A stretch of DNA of 64,000 bases from Takakia lepidozioides. Lineage: Eukaryota; Streptophyta; Takakiopsida; Takakiales; Takakiaceae. The notes under the pieces are model-generated. The model was not told the origin of the DNA. It searched no databases and was given only the letters and a program-made list of their open reading frames with translations. The stretch lies in assembly GCA_030704615.1 (NCBI GenBank), contig CM060732.1, positions 54,977,053 to 55,041,052 of the forward strand. Direction: 5' to 3'. Of the stretch, positions 35,391 to 47,640 are shown one piece after another; position 1 is the stretch's first letter; every line of letters starts with the position of its first letter. The position numbers and the translations under genes were made by a program.

Positions 35391-38030
35391 TCATCTCTTT
35401 TGTTCCTTCACACATTCAATGTAAATGTTATAGCACTCCTAGATATTAATTACGATAAATTCACTAAATATAAACTAATGGCATGCCCCAATTTTCGAAG
35501 CCCTCATAAGCTCATTTTTTTTTTTTTTTTTTTGGTAAAGGAAAAGGGGAGGCGGCCCTTGAGAGTTCAATTCTTTGGTTTTGTGTTGCGCATTTCAACT
35601 TACTCATATCCTTTATCAGCCTCCATGGCACTCTACGGAGGTTATTTTTTCCTCAATTGTTCTGCTGGGACAGCTTGTCTCCCTGTTTTTTATACAATTT
35701 CAAAGGTGTTCAGTGTCCACTCTCTTTTTCTCAAAAGAAAAAAGAAAATAAATCTAATAAATTAAAATAATAAATATTTATTATATGTCAAAACTCAAAA
35801 CTCTGAATATTGGATTTTTCTCTCTGGTGTATGTTTTGGATAATTAAAATACAGATCATTAATTCATTAATACAAATCAACCAACTGTTTAAACTGATTT
35901 ATCGAAGCACGTCAAAAAAATAAAATAAAATAAATAAATAAATAAATATATATATATACGCGCTTAACCAGGTTTGTCTGGGATGAGGTCGTAGCAGCTT
36001 TTGAGTGTCTACTATGACCAACCGGCCTATCGAGGGAGCTGAAGCATGATTGGCTTCGTCACATCTGAGACGAGGGAAGGGCCACGCCCCCTACCATCGA
36101 ATATAGATGTATGTACATCTATTTAGTCTCTATGTTTAACCCTTAAAGGACGACCAGCCTCTTTTGGGCTTTTTCAAAATAAAAATCTTAACCCCTAAAG
36201 GCCGGACCGACCCAAATTGGGTTGGTACCTTTATTGCTGAAGTCCTACCTTGTGTGTATGAAGTCCGAGGAATGTGGGCCTTGAATGAAAAAGGTACATC
36301 TAAAAGAGAGGCATCCAACGCCGTAAGCGCGGCCTTGTACAGTAAAGCAGCGGCCTTGTACAGTAAAGCAAAACGGCTGAAAAAAAGATAGGATTTGCAT
36401 GTGGGTCCGCCATTTGCATGGTTGGGGTGGGTAGTTGACCATGGTACATGGCAGTCTGTACGTGGCAGCTGGAAATGGACATGTGCCCTGACCATCCCGG
36501 TGGCCCACCAAAGAGCATGCCAGAAATGTTCAGCTGGCAGTTCACATTAGCATGATGAAAATGACTATGCCACAGAGAAAAAATGACATCTACAAATGTG
36601 GTTTTGAATTATTAAAAAAAAAACATTAATCTTTACCTTCTTGCAAGGGAGGACTGCACCAGAGGAATTTCCATTCTGCTAAAAAAATCATCTTCTATGA
36701 AACTTTCTCATCTGGCTTTGTCGTTGAATATCCATCTTACCCCCCTCATTCGACATATAAAAGAGCCAGTTGAAATTTTTAGAATTTGATCTTCAAATTG
36801 GGAGAGCAATCTGTAACCCTCCTTGCTTTTTTTTAATGTGTGCCCCAGGAAAATTATCAAGACAGCAAATCACCTTGGTCAAACGAGAATTTTTCATCAA
36901 TTTTTCTGTGGAGTTGATAATTCCACCATGGATTTTTGCTATAATCTGCCATTTTTGACAGTTTCCAAAATTTTGTGAGTAGTTAGATGTGGTAGGTAGA
37001 TAAATATTCGTAAGGTTCATTTTTGCGGATGAATACCTAGTCACTGCCAGATACAGCCTCATCAATGAGGCTAGGTCCTCTTTTGGGGGTGGCCCACCAA
37101 ACTGGCATCTGGCGTTTAGGGGTTCATAACTATTTCAGATCTTCAAAAAATTGGCTGAAAATTTCTACACTTTTTTCGTGTCACATGTCGGGCTCATTGA
37201 TTGAACTCGATCTGATAACAATTAGGGTTTTGATGTCTCGAACATGAGGGGGTCTGGGCGCTCCGGAGTTTTCTTCTTCTCGCACCGGGCACCCTTAGCG
37301 TCTTGCTTGTGCAAACTGTACATGTGTCCGTTCTTCTGTGCACCACCTGCCCACTCCTCCCCCAACTTTGACCAAGTGCCTAGGAGCCTACACTGCCCTG
37401 TCTGACAAGTTCATGGGCTCAAAAGATACAGATTCTCGCGAGCATTCTAACCTATTCTCAAAATCTCAGTCCATTTGACAACCGTCCGGATACTGAAAAA
37501 GTGGAAAACTGCCAGGGAATTGATTCTAATTTTTTTTAAGGAAAAACAAATCATCCAATTTCTCAACACTGACGTTTCCTGAGATCTTCCCTGATTGGCC
37601 TGAAATTTTTTCAGCAGGGGCTGCCAGGTAGTTGAGAACCTACTGTCTGGTCAAATTTTAATTTAATTTTTTTTTCCTGAAAGTTATGCTTGATTTTCGT
37701 GCATGGGTTGACTTTTGGGAAAAAGTCACACTAAGGTGGTGGCTGTATAAGGGTACTCCAAATCTACTTGTTAAGATTTGATCTAAGAAAACCTTTACAG
37801 AATCCACCACTCACAAGAGTAGTATGCTAAAATGAAATGAAGTGGCTCTTACTTACGTCAACTCTAGCTAGACTCATTTAGTTTTTTCTAAAATAAAAAC
37901 AATACCATTTGATTGATTGAATATGGGTTTATTTTAAAATTGATTATAATTATAATTTCAATATGATTTGAAGTGTACTGTTTAAAAATCTATTCTGCAA
38001 ATGGTTTGTCCACTCTATGTTTCTAGCTTG
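35391..38030. other. Gene-poor AT-rich intergenic DNA
   Basis: No coding region is supported. Low-complexity features are a T-run at ~35517-35534 and AAATA/ATAT repeats at ~35920-35960. At ~36133 and ~36190 the words AACCCTTAAAGG and AACCCCTAAAGGCC occur, and an inverted AACCCCTAAACGCC lies at ~37112-37126. These might be degenerate terminal repeats of a small DNA transposon, but this is not established. Confidence 0.4.
36329..36370 (+). repeat. Tandem duplication of a 21-bp unit
   Basis: Two identical adjacent copies of GCGGCCTTGTACAGTAAAGC plus A. No function is suggested by the context. Confidence 0.9.
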
Positions 38031-38044
38031 TTGATGTTAAATAG

Positions 38045-38724
38045 GCTGATCAAAAAAGAACTTGGATGGAATGATCCCAAAATTGCGCCCCCTTGGACAC
38101 GGACACCTCACACCTGGTTCATTGCAAAGCCCTACGTGGAAAAAGCCTATACACTTTGGTTGGTTACTATTTGAAGAATATCGACAAACCTGGTTTCAAA
38201 TTTGTACATCGCAATATTAGTGCTGGACAAATGCAGAATGGGCTTGATGAGTATGTCAAGTACGACGCCTCATCAATTAAAAACAGAGTGTGTCTAACAC
38301 ATCAAAATCTATTGGAATGTGCACAAATGTGGTTGAAGCACAAAATGGGAAGGCAACTCGGTGCTGTGTTCTATTGAACATGTTGAAGTCTGGTCAGTTT
38401 TATCCTACAACATCTTGGGTCGTTCTGTTTAAAAATAGCGGCATGGACTTCAACAGGGCTCAATCGATCTGGAAGGCAATGATCGAGCCGCATGTGTTGG
38501 AAATGGTAGATGTAGTATGGATCTTTTTTGAATGTGGTACAGCTAGTTCCTGTTTACGGGAATTGTATTGTACTGAGTTTGCAGACAAGACTACTGTTGA
38601 GTCGGGCCTGTCCGGTTTTGTAGATTCAAAAAGTGTTGTTACTCCAATGCATACTTTGGTTGCTCAACAAGTTCCCTATATGCCCGTCTCTGGTAGAACT
38701 CGTCAGAATGAGCATGCATTTTAG
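38045..38724 (+). pseudogene. Decayed ORF resembling a replication-initiator (Rep/HUH-like) protein
   Basis: Three overlapping frames form one broken coding region. ~38045-38150 reads LIKKELGWNDPK then PPWTRTPHTWFIAKP. 38093-38377 reads YTLVGYYLKNIDKPGFKF then HRNISAGQM and NRVCLTHQNLLECAQMW. 38290-38724 reads MLKSGQFYPTTSWVV then MDFNRAQSIWKAMIEP. The GYYLKN block resembles the YxxK catalytic tyrosine motif of HUH-type Rep proteins, with a downstream region like that of Rep-like proteins I associate with plant and algal mobile DNA. No HUH metal-binding motif is visible upstream, so the assignment is tentative. Frameshifts near 38150 and 38375 mean it is not expressible as one protein. An alternative is an unrelated transposon-derived ORF. 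Confidence 0.45.
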
Positions 38725-39770
38725 ATTTGTATATTTGTTTCCTTTCCTGCTTTTATACCCTGGTAACTTTCAAATGTTTATACTTGTAAGCAAAGTTCCG
38801 GACCATCAAGTATTAAATCAATGCGTCAATACTGATACTGACATCAGTTAGGGTTAAGTACAGCTGTTGCGCTTCTCTTTCTTATCTTTACTCTCTTCTC
38901 AGACTTGTGTTCTTTGTGGCTACGAAGTAGTGTACCCTTTTTACAGAGGGTTATTTTTGCCTAATTGTACTCCAACGTTTTTTTATTGGCGAATTTTCGC
39001 CAGATTTCGACCTCAAGAAATAAAATAGAATATTCTGTTGCGAATTCCCTGTTTTTTCATGGATGAAATCGCCAAATTTCTCCAAATAAAAAATAAATTA
39101 TGGGTGAATTCGCCATATGTGGATGATATAAATGGATTGAAGTACATAAATGGATGAAATTCAATGGATGAACAGAATGTACCGCTATTTCCTGCAAAAC
39201 TCTGTAGCCACTCGTGCTGTATTCCAAATTTCTTTAAGAAAAAAAAAATGTTGTACTCTTGGGACGACTTAGTCCACCTGTTTCTGTATAAAGTTGAAGG
39301 GTGTCCTTTCTCCCAGGTAAAAACAGAAAGGAAAAAAAAGGGAGAAAAAGGAGAAAGGTTGTCGGGTGTGAAGATCTCGTATGAAGGATATGCCAATCCA
39401 GTCTGGACACGTGTATCCAAAGTACATTTGTTTGGAGGGTAGCATCACCGGTGGGTTCAGTGCGGACCCAACAATTGTCGGCGGCCTGACCTGGGTAGCC
39501 CAAATGACACGTGGCCTGCCACCGAGGAATAGGAATGTTTATATGATTAACGGGGCCACAGAAATACATATATGCGTATATATATGAGAGAGATTCCTCA
39601 AGGATGAAATCGGATAAGGATGAGCTACATGATATCATCGATTAGGTGGATGTGAGATGATCGAAAGCCTGAGGTTCCCCCGCGAAACGGATGAAACGCC
39701 ATGAACCTACATCCTACGCTCAAGAAAGATATTCGGCATTCTAATTTTAGACGTTTTTCATTCCTGAGCA
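38725..39770. other. Intergenic, nothing identified
   Basis: AT-rich sequence with repeated GGATGAAAT-like words (39060-39180) and a TATATATATGAGAGAG stretch near 39580. No gene or transposon signature was recognised. Confidence 0.4.
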
Positions 39771-39912
39771 GACGGCGGAGATTCGTCTTGACACAACCGT
39801 GCGACGCACGGTTTGGGACCCTCGTCCCTCTCCCAAGCGGCGGAGATCCGTCTTGACACAACCGTGCGACGCACGGTTGGCAGCGCGGTTGGGGATCCTC
39901 GTCTCTCTCGCA
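39771..39912 (+). repeat. Two-copy direct repeat, each with a 19-bp palindrome, upstream of TBCCD1
   Basis: Units at ~39771-39836 and ~39837-39912 share CGGCGGAGATYCGTCTTGAC. Each contains AACCGTGCGACGCACGGTT (39795-39813 and 39860-39878), a perfect 9-bp inverted repeat around one central base. The second unit has ~11 extra bp (CAGCGCGGTT). They lie about 0.7 kb upstream of the likely transcribed leader of TBCCD1. Confidence 0.85.
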
Positions 39913-40603
39913 AGTTGCTCGGCTGCGAGGGCTTCCCAGTGTCCTCGCAGGCAGATCTGCCGGAGCCCATCTTTTTTTTTCGGTGTCGATAGGGGGATAG
40001 GGGTTTGCTTGCCCCTGTGGAAGAGCTCCTCTTTCACCTTTTCTTCTTCCTCTTCTTTCTCTCTTTCAGTTTTGCAGATTCTTCGTCTGACGTTGGTCGG
40101 TGGTGTTTGCTGAGGTTTGCTGCGGTTTGCTTCGTTTTGTTTTTCTTTCCGGGTGTGTGTGGAGCAGTGCTGTGGGTGTAGGTAGTAGAGAGTGTACCCC
40201 GTGTGTGGGGTTTTTCCCTGTGTTGGCCCTTCATCTCTGTGTGATGAGCGTACGTGCACGCCAGCATTGTGCGGGGCGCCACAATGGCGCCCTTTCTTGT
40301 GCTAAGATTGCATCTCAGTGATTTGCAAACCCTAGAACCTTGGTTTTTTTTTCTATCTCGTTCAAGCATGGATAATCTTACAGTGAAGTCCGGGTTAGGG
40401 CATGAATGATCAGTTAAGATTTTCAGACTTGAGGTGAAAAAGTATGCTTGGTCGACGTGAAGCAGCTGAAATTCATGGATGAGCGATTCTGACGCAATTG
40501 ATATTAGGGTTAGGTCATCCGAATCACGCAACGAACAGGTGCTTCACAGGATTGGTTTGGTTTCTCGGAAGGCTTCTGGTACTATTTCCAAAGTAAAGGG
40601 CGA

Positions 40604-41327
40604 GTAAGTATATGAGAAGCTTACTAATTCGTCCTGGTTTTTCTGTGAACAAAATTTTCAACCTTTCAGTCCCACTCTCTCTTTGAGCCTGAAAATGTCC
40701 CACTTCTCAAGCGCGCTTTGTGAAATCGTAGTGGGCGCATTCTCCTCTACTTGGGCCTCCTCCCCTTCTTCTCACCGTTTCTGCTCCCTGCAAATTGTGC
40801 GGGGAAGTCGCAGAGCTGTGGAAAGCAATTCTTTCGCAAACATAACATTATTCTCTTAGGGATTCTAGATGATATATTGAAGGTGTAGCTAATTCCTTTT
40901 TTCAGAGGTGAATCAAACGACTGGTGTGAGCAGGCAGCTTGGATAGTGGCTCTGGTCCAGCTCAGGGCTTTTCAATCCCTCTTCCTGCCGCATCCAAAGT
41001 CATCCTATGTGAAATCCTTGTTGGTAACTTTTACATTTGTCTTTTCAAAATCAAGAAGGCCCAGCAATTGCAGTAAGGCAGGTTTGGACGACAAACGAAA
41101 GGTCCAACCCTTGTAATCACACTGAAGTGCGCCTCTATAAGCAAGAGCATTTGCCACTTGTGAAAATCCTGGAAAACTAGGTGGAAGCCTGTGTATCACA
41201 GTTTAGTGAGTTTATGAAAAAAGTGGACATATGTCACACTCCTCTTGCGATGTTACCTAATAGCAATAACTGATGTGCATTTTGGACTAATGAATCCTTA
41301 GCTGCTTGTTGTTGCAACTCCCTGCAG
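40604..41327 (+). promoter_or_regulatory. Probable 5'-UTR intron of TBCCD1
   Basis: A donor GTAAGT at 40604 (after AAGGGCGA) and an acceptor CCCTGCAG ending at 41327 would remove a 724-bp intron and leave a short leader before the ATG at 41405. It is inferred from splice consensus only. Confidence 0.4.
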
Positions 41328-41404
41328 ATTTGAGCATTCAGAGTGCTGCAGAGTTTAAGGGCAGAGGTTTTAGTGGATGAGTCTTTGGCGAGTGTGAGAA
41401 GAAG

Positions 41405-44400
41405 ATGAGTGCTGGGGTGGCATCATGCAACAGCACACCAGCAACCCAGGAGCCACCCTGGCTGCATGTGCGGCGTGAACCATTTGAGTATGGACTTCTG
41501 CCTATCCCCAGTCTTACACACAATGATGGTGTGGCTGGATTAAAAACTCTTCGTGGAATGCTTCTTCAGCAAACTCTTTGCATCTCTGATTGTTCAACAA
41601 ACAAGTTTGCTTGCTCCCCTATCAATGCTGGATCTCAGGAGGGGGGTAAACACGTGGCTACAGCTGGAATAGCTGCAAGCTTAGGCCTGCCAGAGGCTCA
41701 CGCTCATTTGATTCTTGACACATTGGCTTCTATTTTACCTGATGAGGGAGCAGGGGTTGACAGCCTATCCTGCATCTCAGTAACAGATATTGATTCTGTT
41801 GGTGCGGATGTCAATGATCTGTTGCTGTTCCTGTACCTTCAAAACTATCGAAGGGTCCCATCTCGCCCGTACCGAGATGCTGCAGCAGTAGCTGATGTAT
41901 GGCCTTCAACTTCAGCGATTGATGGATTTCTTCCTGCCATTTCTCCCTTGCAGGTGGGTTCTCCCCCTTCCCTACTGTACCCCATGTCAAAAGCTACTCT
42001 GGGATAGTTGAGTCTAAGAGGTAGGAGGGAAGAGATGGAGGGTACGTAGGTTTGATATTGAGAGCATGTGTGGAGTACGAATTCCATTGGTCACGCCATT
42101 TCAGCAATCACATATGGTAAAGTTGAATGGAGCAAAAACTAGCTACCTGCTATTTAGCAGGTCCTAGAAGATGGTTCTCATTGCCTGCATTAAATTGGAA
42201 AGGCATTGGTGTGCAATTTGAATGCACATTGCTGAGATGCTGATTTGGAAGCGCATAAATATGGTGTATGACTTCTGGTCTTAGATGAACAATGTGCTGC
42301 TCTGAAGAGCAGCTGCAATCTTCAGATGTCGGCAAGTGAGCATAGATTCACTGCTGTACTATCAAAGGTGGCCTAAGAGGCCTTTCAGGAGCAGGCTGGA
42401 AACAAGAAAGATCAGCAGCCGTGTCTTCTGCCCAGGACTGGATCAGAATCTGAGTCTCCTGAAATACGATCAAGGACAGCATTCTATTTCAACAGTAGGA
42501 TCATCAATTTGATCCCCTGATCTGTTGAGCTGACTGGTCTAGCATCAAGTTTCCTGATGTGCCTGCCCATTCACAGTTCTAGGATGCTGTAATTGCAACA
42601 TAAAAGCTCTTCTGGGTATGGAAGACTTCTGGGCTCTCATGACAGAGGGCAATTGACCAGAGGCCTTGTTTTGCCTCCATTATACTGGCACTTGAAATTT
42701 GTCTAAAAAGGTCTTGGTGTGCAGAATTACATGTAACCACTTCATTCTTTGTGTAACATGCAAGAATAGTCATACAGGTAACTTAATTGTGGCCTTCAGA
42801 CTGCACCTGCAGTTCTATTTGAATGTATGCACTACATCTGTGCTCATGAATGTCCAGCATCATGCAAGTGTGAAGGCTTGAAGTATTGAAGTGCTCTTGT
42901 GCTGGACAAGTTGCGGATTTTGAGAGGAGAAAGATGTGCTCTTTGGTCTTTTACTCAGTGAAGACAGCAGTTATTTTTCGAAGGTTTCAGAGATGAGATA
43001 CTCTGTGAGGTAGTTTCTGTCTTAAGGTGAGGGTGTCTTGCTGCAGGCAAGATCAGCAGCACTTGCTCGACGATCAATGCCTTGCCAAGCAGAGGAGGAG
43101 ATTCATCAGCTGGCATATGTTCAGAAGCATTTGTCATCCCTATTAGACCTATTGGCAGAGTCGACAGATGAAGAGAGTGACACCAAGGTAGGGAATCTTT
43201 CCTGAAAAGACGTTTGTAGATTGATCATGTTGGTAGTTTAACTGAGCCCTGTGTGTTCTGCTGTGTTGTCGGGCATCAATGGTGTCTTTGCTATTTGTCT
43301 TTCTGTGCATGCTTGTGTGCATGTTTTAATGTTCCTTTCTTTCTGTCTTTTATCTCCTAAGGGAGTCAGCGGTAGAGATCAAGGGCACAACCAGTAAGGA
43401 TGCTGTAAATGCTGTGCAGGACTACTACTATACTACTACTACTATACTGTCCTGTACTATATTCTATGCTAGTTATAAAGTACTAGTCCCAGCGCTGCAC
43501 TACTCAAGCCACTTTCTGCACTGTAGGGGGCCTGGGTTCTATTTCACTGGTGGCCTATGTTGTAGGTTATGTAGGTTACCTGGCCATATTGCTCATTTAA
43601 GGGCTTCTGAGGGCCTTACGGAGGAATTTGTCAACAACATCTATTGGTGAGGTTGTAACTGAGTCTGAAAAACTGCCAACCTAACAGTGGCAGCATCCTG
43701 CAGGAACATTGTAGCATCTTACGTGGACTAGCTCTGGCTAGATCATGTTTTTCACATTACCAGTGTACTGTTTTAGGAGTGCTATTCACTGCAGCATTAA
43801 CCTTGTTTTGACATCAACTGTAAAATGGATGTAGTTCCAGTAGTCCACTTGCATTGTAGTTGGGTTGAGAGATTGGTTTCATGAATGGGTTATGAGGTTG
43901 TGGCGTCATGCTGTGAATTGTTTGCCCAGGTTGTCACGGCGGAGAAGTTTGAACACCTTGGGTTGCTTCTCAAAGCAAATGATGGAGGCATGAAAACTCT
44001 GCCGCTAAGTCAAGCAGCCCCCTTCTTTTCCAATGCAGACCCGGTTATGCCAGCTGCTCCTGTACCATTTGAGCAAGTACTGGATTGGTTATCACAGCAT
44101 ATTTGTGCTGCATCAGAAAATTTGCGAGAAAGACCGTTGACCAAAGAGAATGGCCTAGCAGATACTGTTGCCTCTGAGGCAACAGATGTCACAATGGAGG
44201 ATGTGTCTGGCTCAACGCCATCTAGTACCCAGACTATCATTCTACCCAACGGGTTGTTGCAGTTGCAAAAAGACTGGCACCCTGAGGGTCTAACCTTTGT
44301 AGATGGAGTGACCCGAAGCTCAGTGTTGAAAGGGGAGCAGGACATAACGGGGGTTTCCGTAAAGGTAGATTTCTCTGTCTGTCTGGCTTTGTCCCTGTCC

Positions 44401-47400
44401 CCTTGACACACCTGCAGACTAGCAAATATCGTTCATTCAGTCTTCTTGTCTTGTTCTGTTGGCGGCCTTCAATCTTGAACATTATCTGAAAGCAGCCGTT
44501 GGTGCCTGTAGACAAGGGCTTTGGCACATTCTACAACGAGGACATCATTTCTATCAATATAATCCCTTGTTTGGTGCTGTAAGTAGGTCATCAGCAGTTT
44601 AGTAATAGTTTTGGCAGATGCTAGATGTGGGTTTTGCACAGCTCTTGGCGCTTTGTGAATTTCTCTCAGAACCATACACATTCGTGAAAACCATTCAAGA
44701 CAGTGAGATGGTAGGATTGGGTCTAACTATGACTAAGATTGAACACTGACTTTAGAGGGACTGATATAATACATATGCTTGATGGCAGGTATCACACTGT
44801 CATGACTCTGTAGTGTATGTCCTGGCACCATTGAAGTATGTCTCTGTGTTTGGCTGCTCCGACTCAATTGTTGTGCTCGGTGCTGTTGGTAAGGTGAGCA
44901 AGATATCTGTAACTTTTTTACATTGGAGACTTGAATGAAGAAAATCTGATGATTTTTCCGTTCTAGGTTTGGGTATACAATCAGAACTTTCACCTGTCAT
45001 TTTAATCAAAAGTCTCCCTCTAGTGCAGAGGGCAAAATCAGGTAGAAAACTACAAACAAATTTGTGAAAGCTATAGTGGGTCTTGTTGTCAAAAGAGGTG
45101 GCCACAGTCCTATAGATTATTGTAAATAATTTTGTAGGCGCACTCTCAGGGTTTCATACAGGCTTTTAAATTTGTAAGCAGTTGGCTGCCAGAATGAGCA
45201 GCCAACCTTCTGTTTAATTCATCCTTCCTTCGCTCTTCTTGGGAAATTTTGAATTAAGATGGTCTAGCACATGCATGCAGGCAGTGAGGGTGGAGCACTG
45301 TGAAAGGGTACAGCTAATTGTACCATGCGCTCGCATTTGCATCGCTAACTGCCGGGACTGCCTCTTTTATCTTGGCGTGAATCAACGGCCACTCGTTGTT
45401 GGTGACAATTACAACCTCCAGGTACATTAAGGTAGCATTGTGTTCTCAGTGAGTGCCTGGTATCTCAGTGTCAGGACAGTATCCTCAAGAAGTTAGTCTA
45501 CTGAAGGTGTCTAGTGCCACGGAGTACATTTGTTTGATTTTCCTCTAAACAGCTGAGCTATCGTTGAGGTGAGGAGAGGCATCATGATATGCAGCCTGGT
45601 TGCCAACAAGAAATGAAATGCAGCCCTAAAATGCCATAGAGCAGTTGATCATGAGAGAGACACATGTGGCTATATTTGGTGCGGTTTTCAATTCCTAACC
45701 AAATCTGGTCTGCACTTGTTTTGTCAAGATTTTGATCAAGGTTCTTGGTTGTAAAGATTGTACTATGAAGTATTGTAGTCCGTATGAGGTATTTTAGCCT
45801 GGTGGCTGGGTTCGACTTACCAAAATTGCCCTAATGCTTGCTCACCCCAGTCAACAACCCATTACAGGAAGCTGGTGTTGAAGTAAGGTCTGATATGCTA
45901 GAAAGGACATTGTCGATTGCAGCACTGCTGCTTCAGCCCCATATCTGAAATGAGGTGACATGGGAATGTGATTGCACTGTCAGTCACCGCATAAAGATTG
46001 TCTATGATGCATTATTGATGGTATAATCCCAAAAGATGTTAGCCCTTCCGAAGCAGTTAGAAGTTGTTGAACTTAAAGCCCCTTGCACCACTGACTGCAA
46101 TGTGGGTCAAGGATTCGCCTTTTGATTAAACCTCTACACTGATGGTATACTGGTGAGGAGAATGTAGAATCCAGCCCCGTTGCCGCAGAACTGAAACTTC
46201 ACACAGTTGTGAGTGGTGGCTGTGGTTATGCTTCCAGTCACCACATGCAGAAGAAAGGACAGAATATAGCTCTGGCGAGCACGGATGTCGCACGTGTGGG
46301 TGATACTCTCCCAGTAAAACTGCAGGGAGCAGAGGGATGGAGAGACCGGCAATAGAATGTTAAGCACACCCTATTGAATGTCAATGATGCTTTAATGCAA
46401 CTCAGGTGCTAATGTAGCTTCAAATCTGATCTAGCACTCCACTATACTGTGCTCATATGTGCCATTTCTCACTTCAGGAAGGGTTGGTGATGATACAGGT
46501 GGCACCCTATAACACTTTCTATCCGAGATTGGAGGCGCATTTGGCAAAAGTGGGGGTCGATATAACAGTCAATAGATGGGACCGCATTTTAACTCTGGGA
46601 GGGGCTGACCCACATGATTCCTTCTCCCACCCTGCTGGTGATGCAGATGGCCAAGCTGAGGGAGTGGGGCTTCTACAGCCTGAGAAGTTCACCATGTTTA
46701 CGGTATGTTTGTCTCACGTTTACATCGATCTTTGTATGTGTGATATCCACCACTATGGCTCACATTGGTCCTCGTAACATCTTCAGTCTTTCAAGGTTAG
46801 GGACTAAACTGGTGACACTTTTTCTGGATAGCTGCAATCACGGGCTTTCTGAAGTGAACTAATTGTACTGGTTTGATAATTATCAGGTTCCAAGATGGAG
46901 CGAAGTCAAATCAGAGCAGCAAGTTCTCACCAGGGCTAACCCTTTCCTGCTTCCAAAACCTTACTTGTTGGCTCAGCAGCACAGGGTAAGCCGCCTGTTT
47001 GTGTTCCAGGTTCTTCAATTTACAGTTTTTAAAGCAGACTTTGTGGCCTGGAGAAGATGCTGAGCCTAGAGCAAACATGTCCTTTGAAACCCAGTGTGTA
47101 CGTGTCTATTAGTCTTCCAGCGGATGAACAGAGGTCCCCTCCTCAAAAATAAGACTTGCTAAGGTTTGTATATGTTTCGCTGTGAGACCAGGGTAAGTCG
47201 GCAGAGTGTCTGAGGCAGATGCTGAAGGCCGTAGCGCTGGAGGACAGCAAAAAGCGGGAGCTCACCACGGCCATTCATGCCCACTTCCGTGAATGGCTTT
47301 TTGGTATGGCTCATACTCTCTTTCCACTGTATAGGAAGCCAACTATGGCATAGGGTTATTTTCCAAGCAATCTTTGGTGATGGTAGTGGGTCCTTCCTGG

Positions 47401-47640
47401 TCGCCTGATTGTAATCCCTACTCCCCTGTTGCTCTACTAATTTAATTAGGATGCAGGGTTGTATGGCTACAAGGCTAAGCCTAACAAGCAATCTCTGTCT
47501 GGGCCTGCAGTGGAGTAAGCTTCTTCTGCTCTCTTCTGGTCTCATTGGGTGGTGGTGCTGGTGTCTTTGCAGCCTCTGGTAACATTCGCCAACTTTATGA
47601 ACTGCAAGGCCTTGACGGGGACTCCAAGACAATGGAGTAG
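41405..47640 (+). CDS. TBCCD1: TBCC domain-containing protein 1
   Basis: Nine coding exons with GT-AG borders, all in phase: 41405-41953, 43047-43187, 43930-44364, 44789-44893, 45281-45421, 46499-46702, 46887-46985, 47192-47303, 47573-47640. They total 617 aa, near the family's usual 550-600. The N-terminal part has the family signatures EPPWLHVRREPFEYGLLPIP, DSVGADVNDLLLFLYLQNY and VADVWPSTSAIDGFLPA. The TBCC/CARP-type beta-helix lies around residues 370-480 (CHDSVVYVLAPLKYVSVFGC, AVRVEHCERVQLIVPCARIC, LGVNQRPLVVGDNYNLQVA). The C-terminal helical part ends NIRQLYELQG. TBCCD1 is related to the tubulin-folding cofactor C/RP2 family. Animal and algal members work at centrosomes and Golgi, while the plant role is poorly known. 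Introns 1-8 contain no intact element. Confidence 0.93.

Noticed and set aside
39747-40259. 170-codon minus-strand open frame with repeated SHGCVKTDLRRL-like peptide
   Set aside because: The peptide repeat is only the translation of the two-copy DNA repeat. There is no homologous domain, start context or splice support.
43414-43490. CTACTACTATACTAC stretch as a CRISPR-like or satellite array
   Set aside because: It is a short imperfect simple-sequence repeat within TBCCD1 intron 2.
47440-47520. LINE-tail-like GGCTACAAGGCTAAGCC in TBCCD1 intron 8
   Set aside because: Similarity is limited to about 15 bp and no duplication or end was found, so it was not listed as a repeat.
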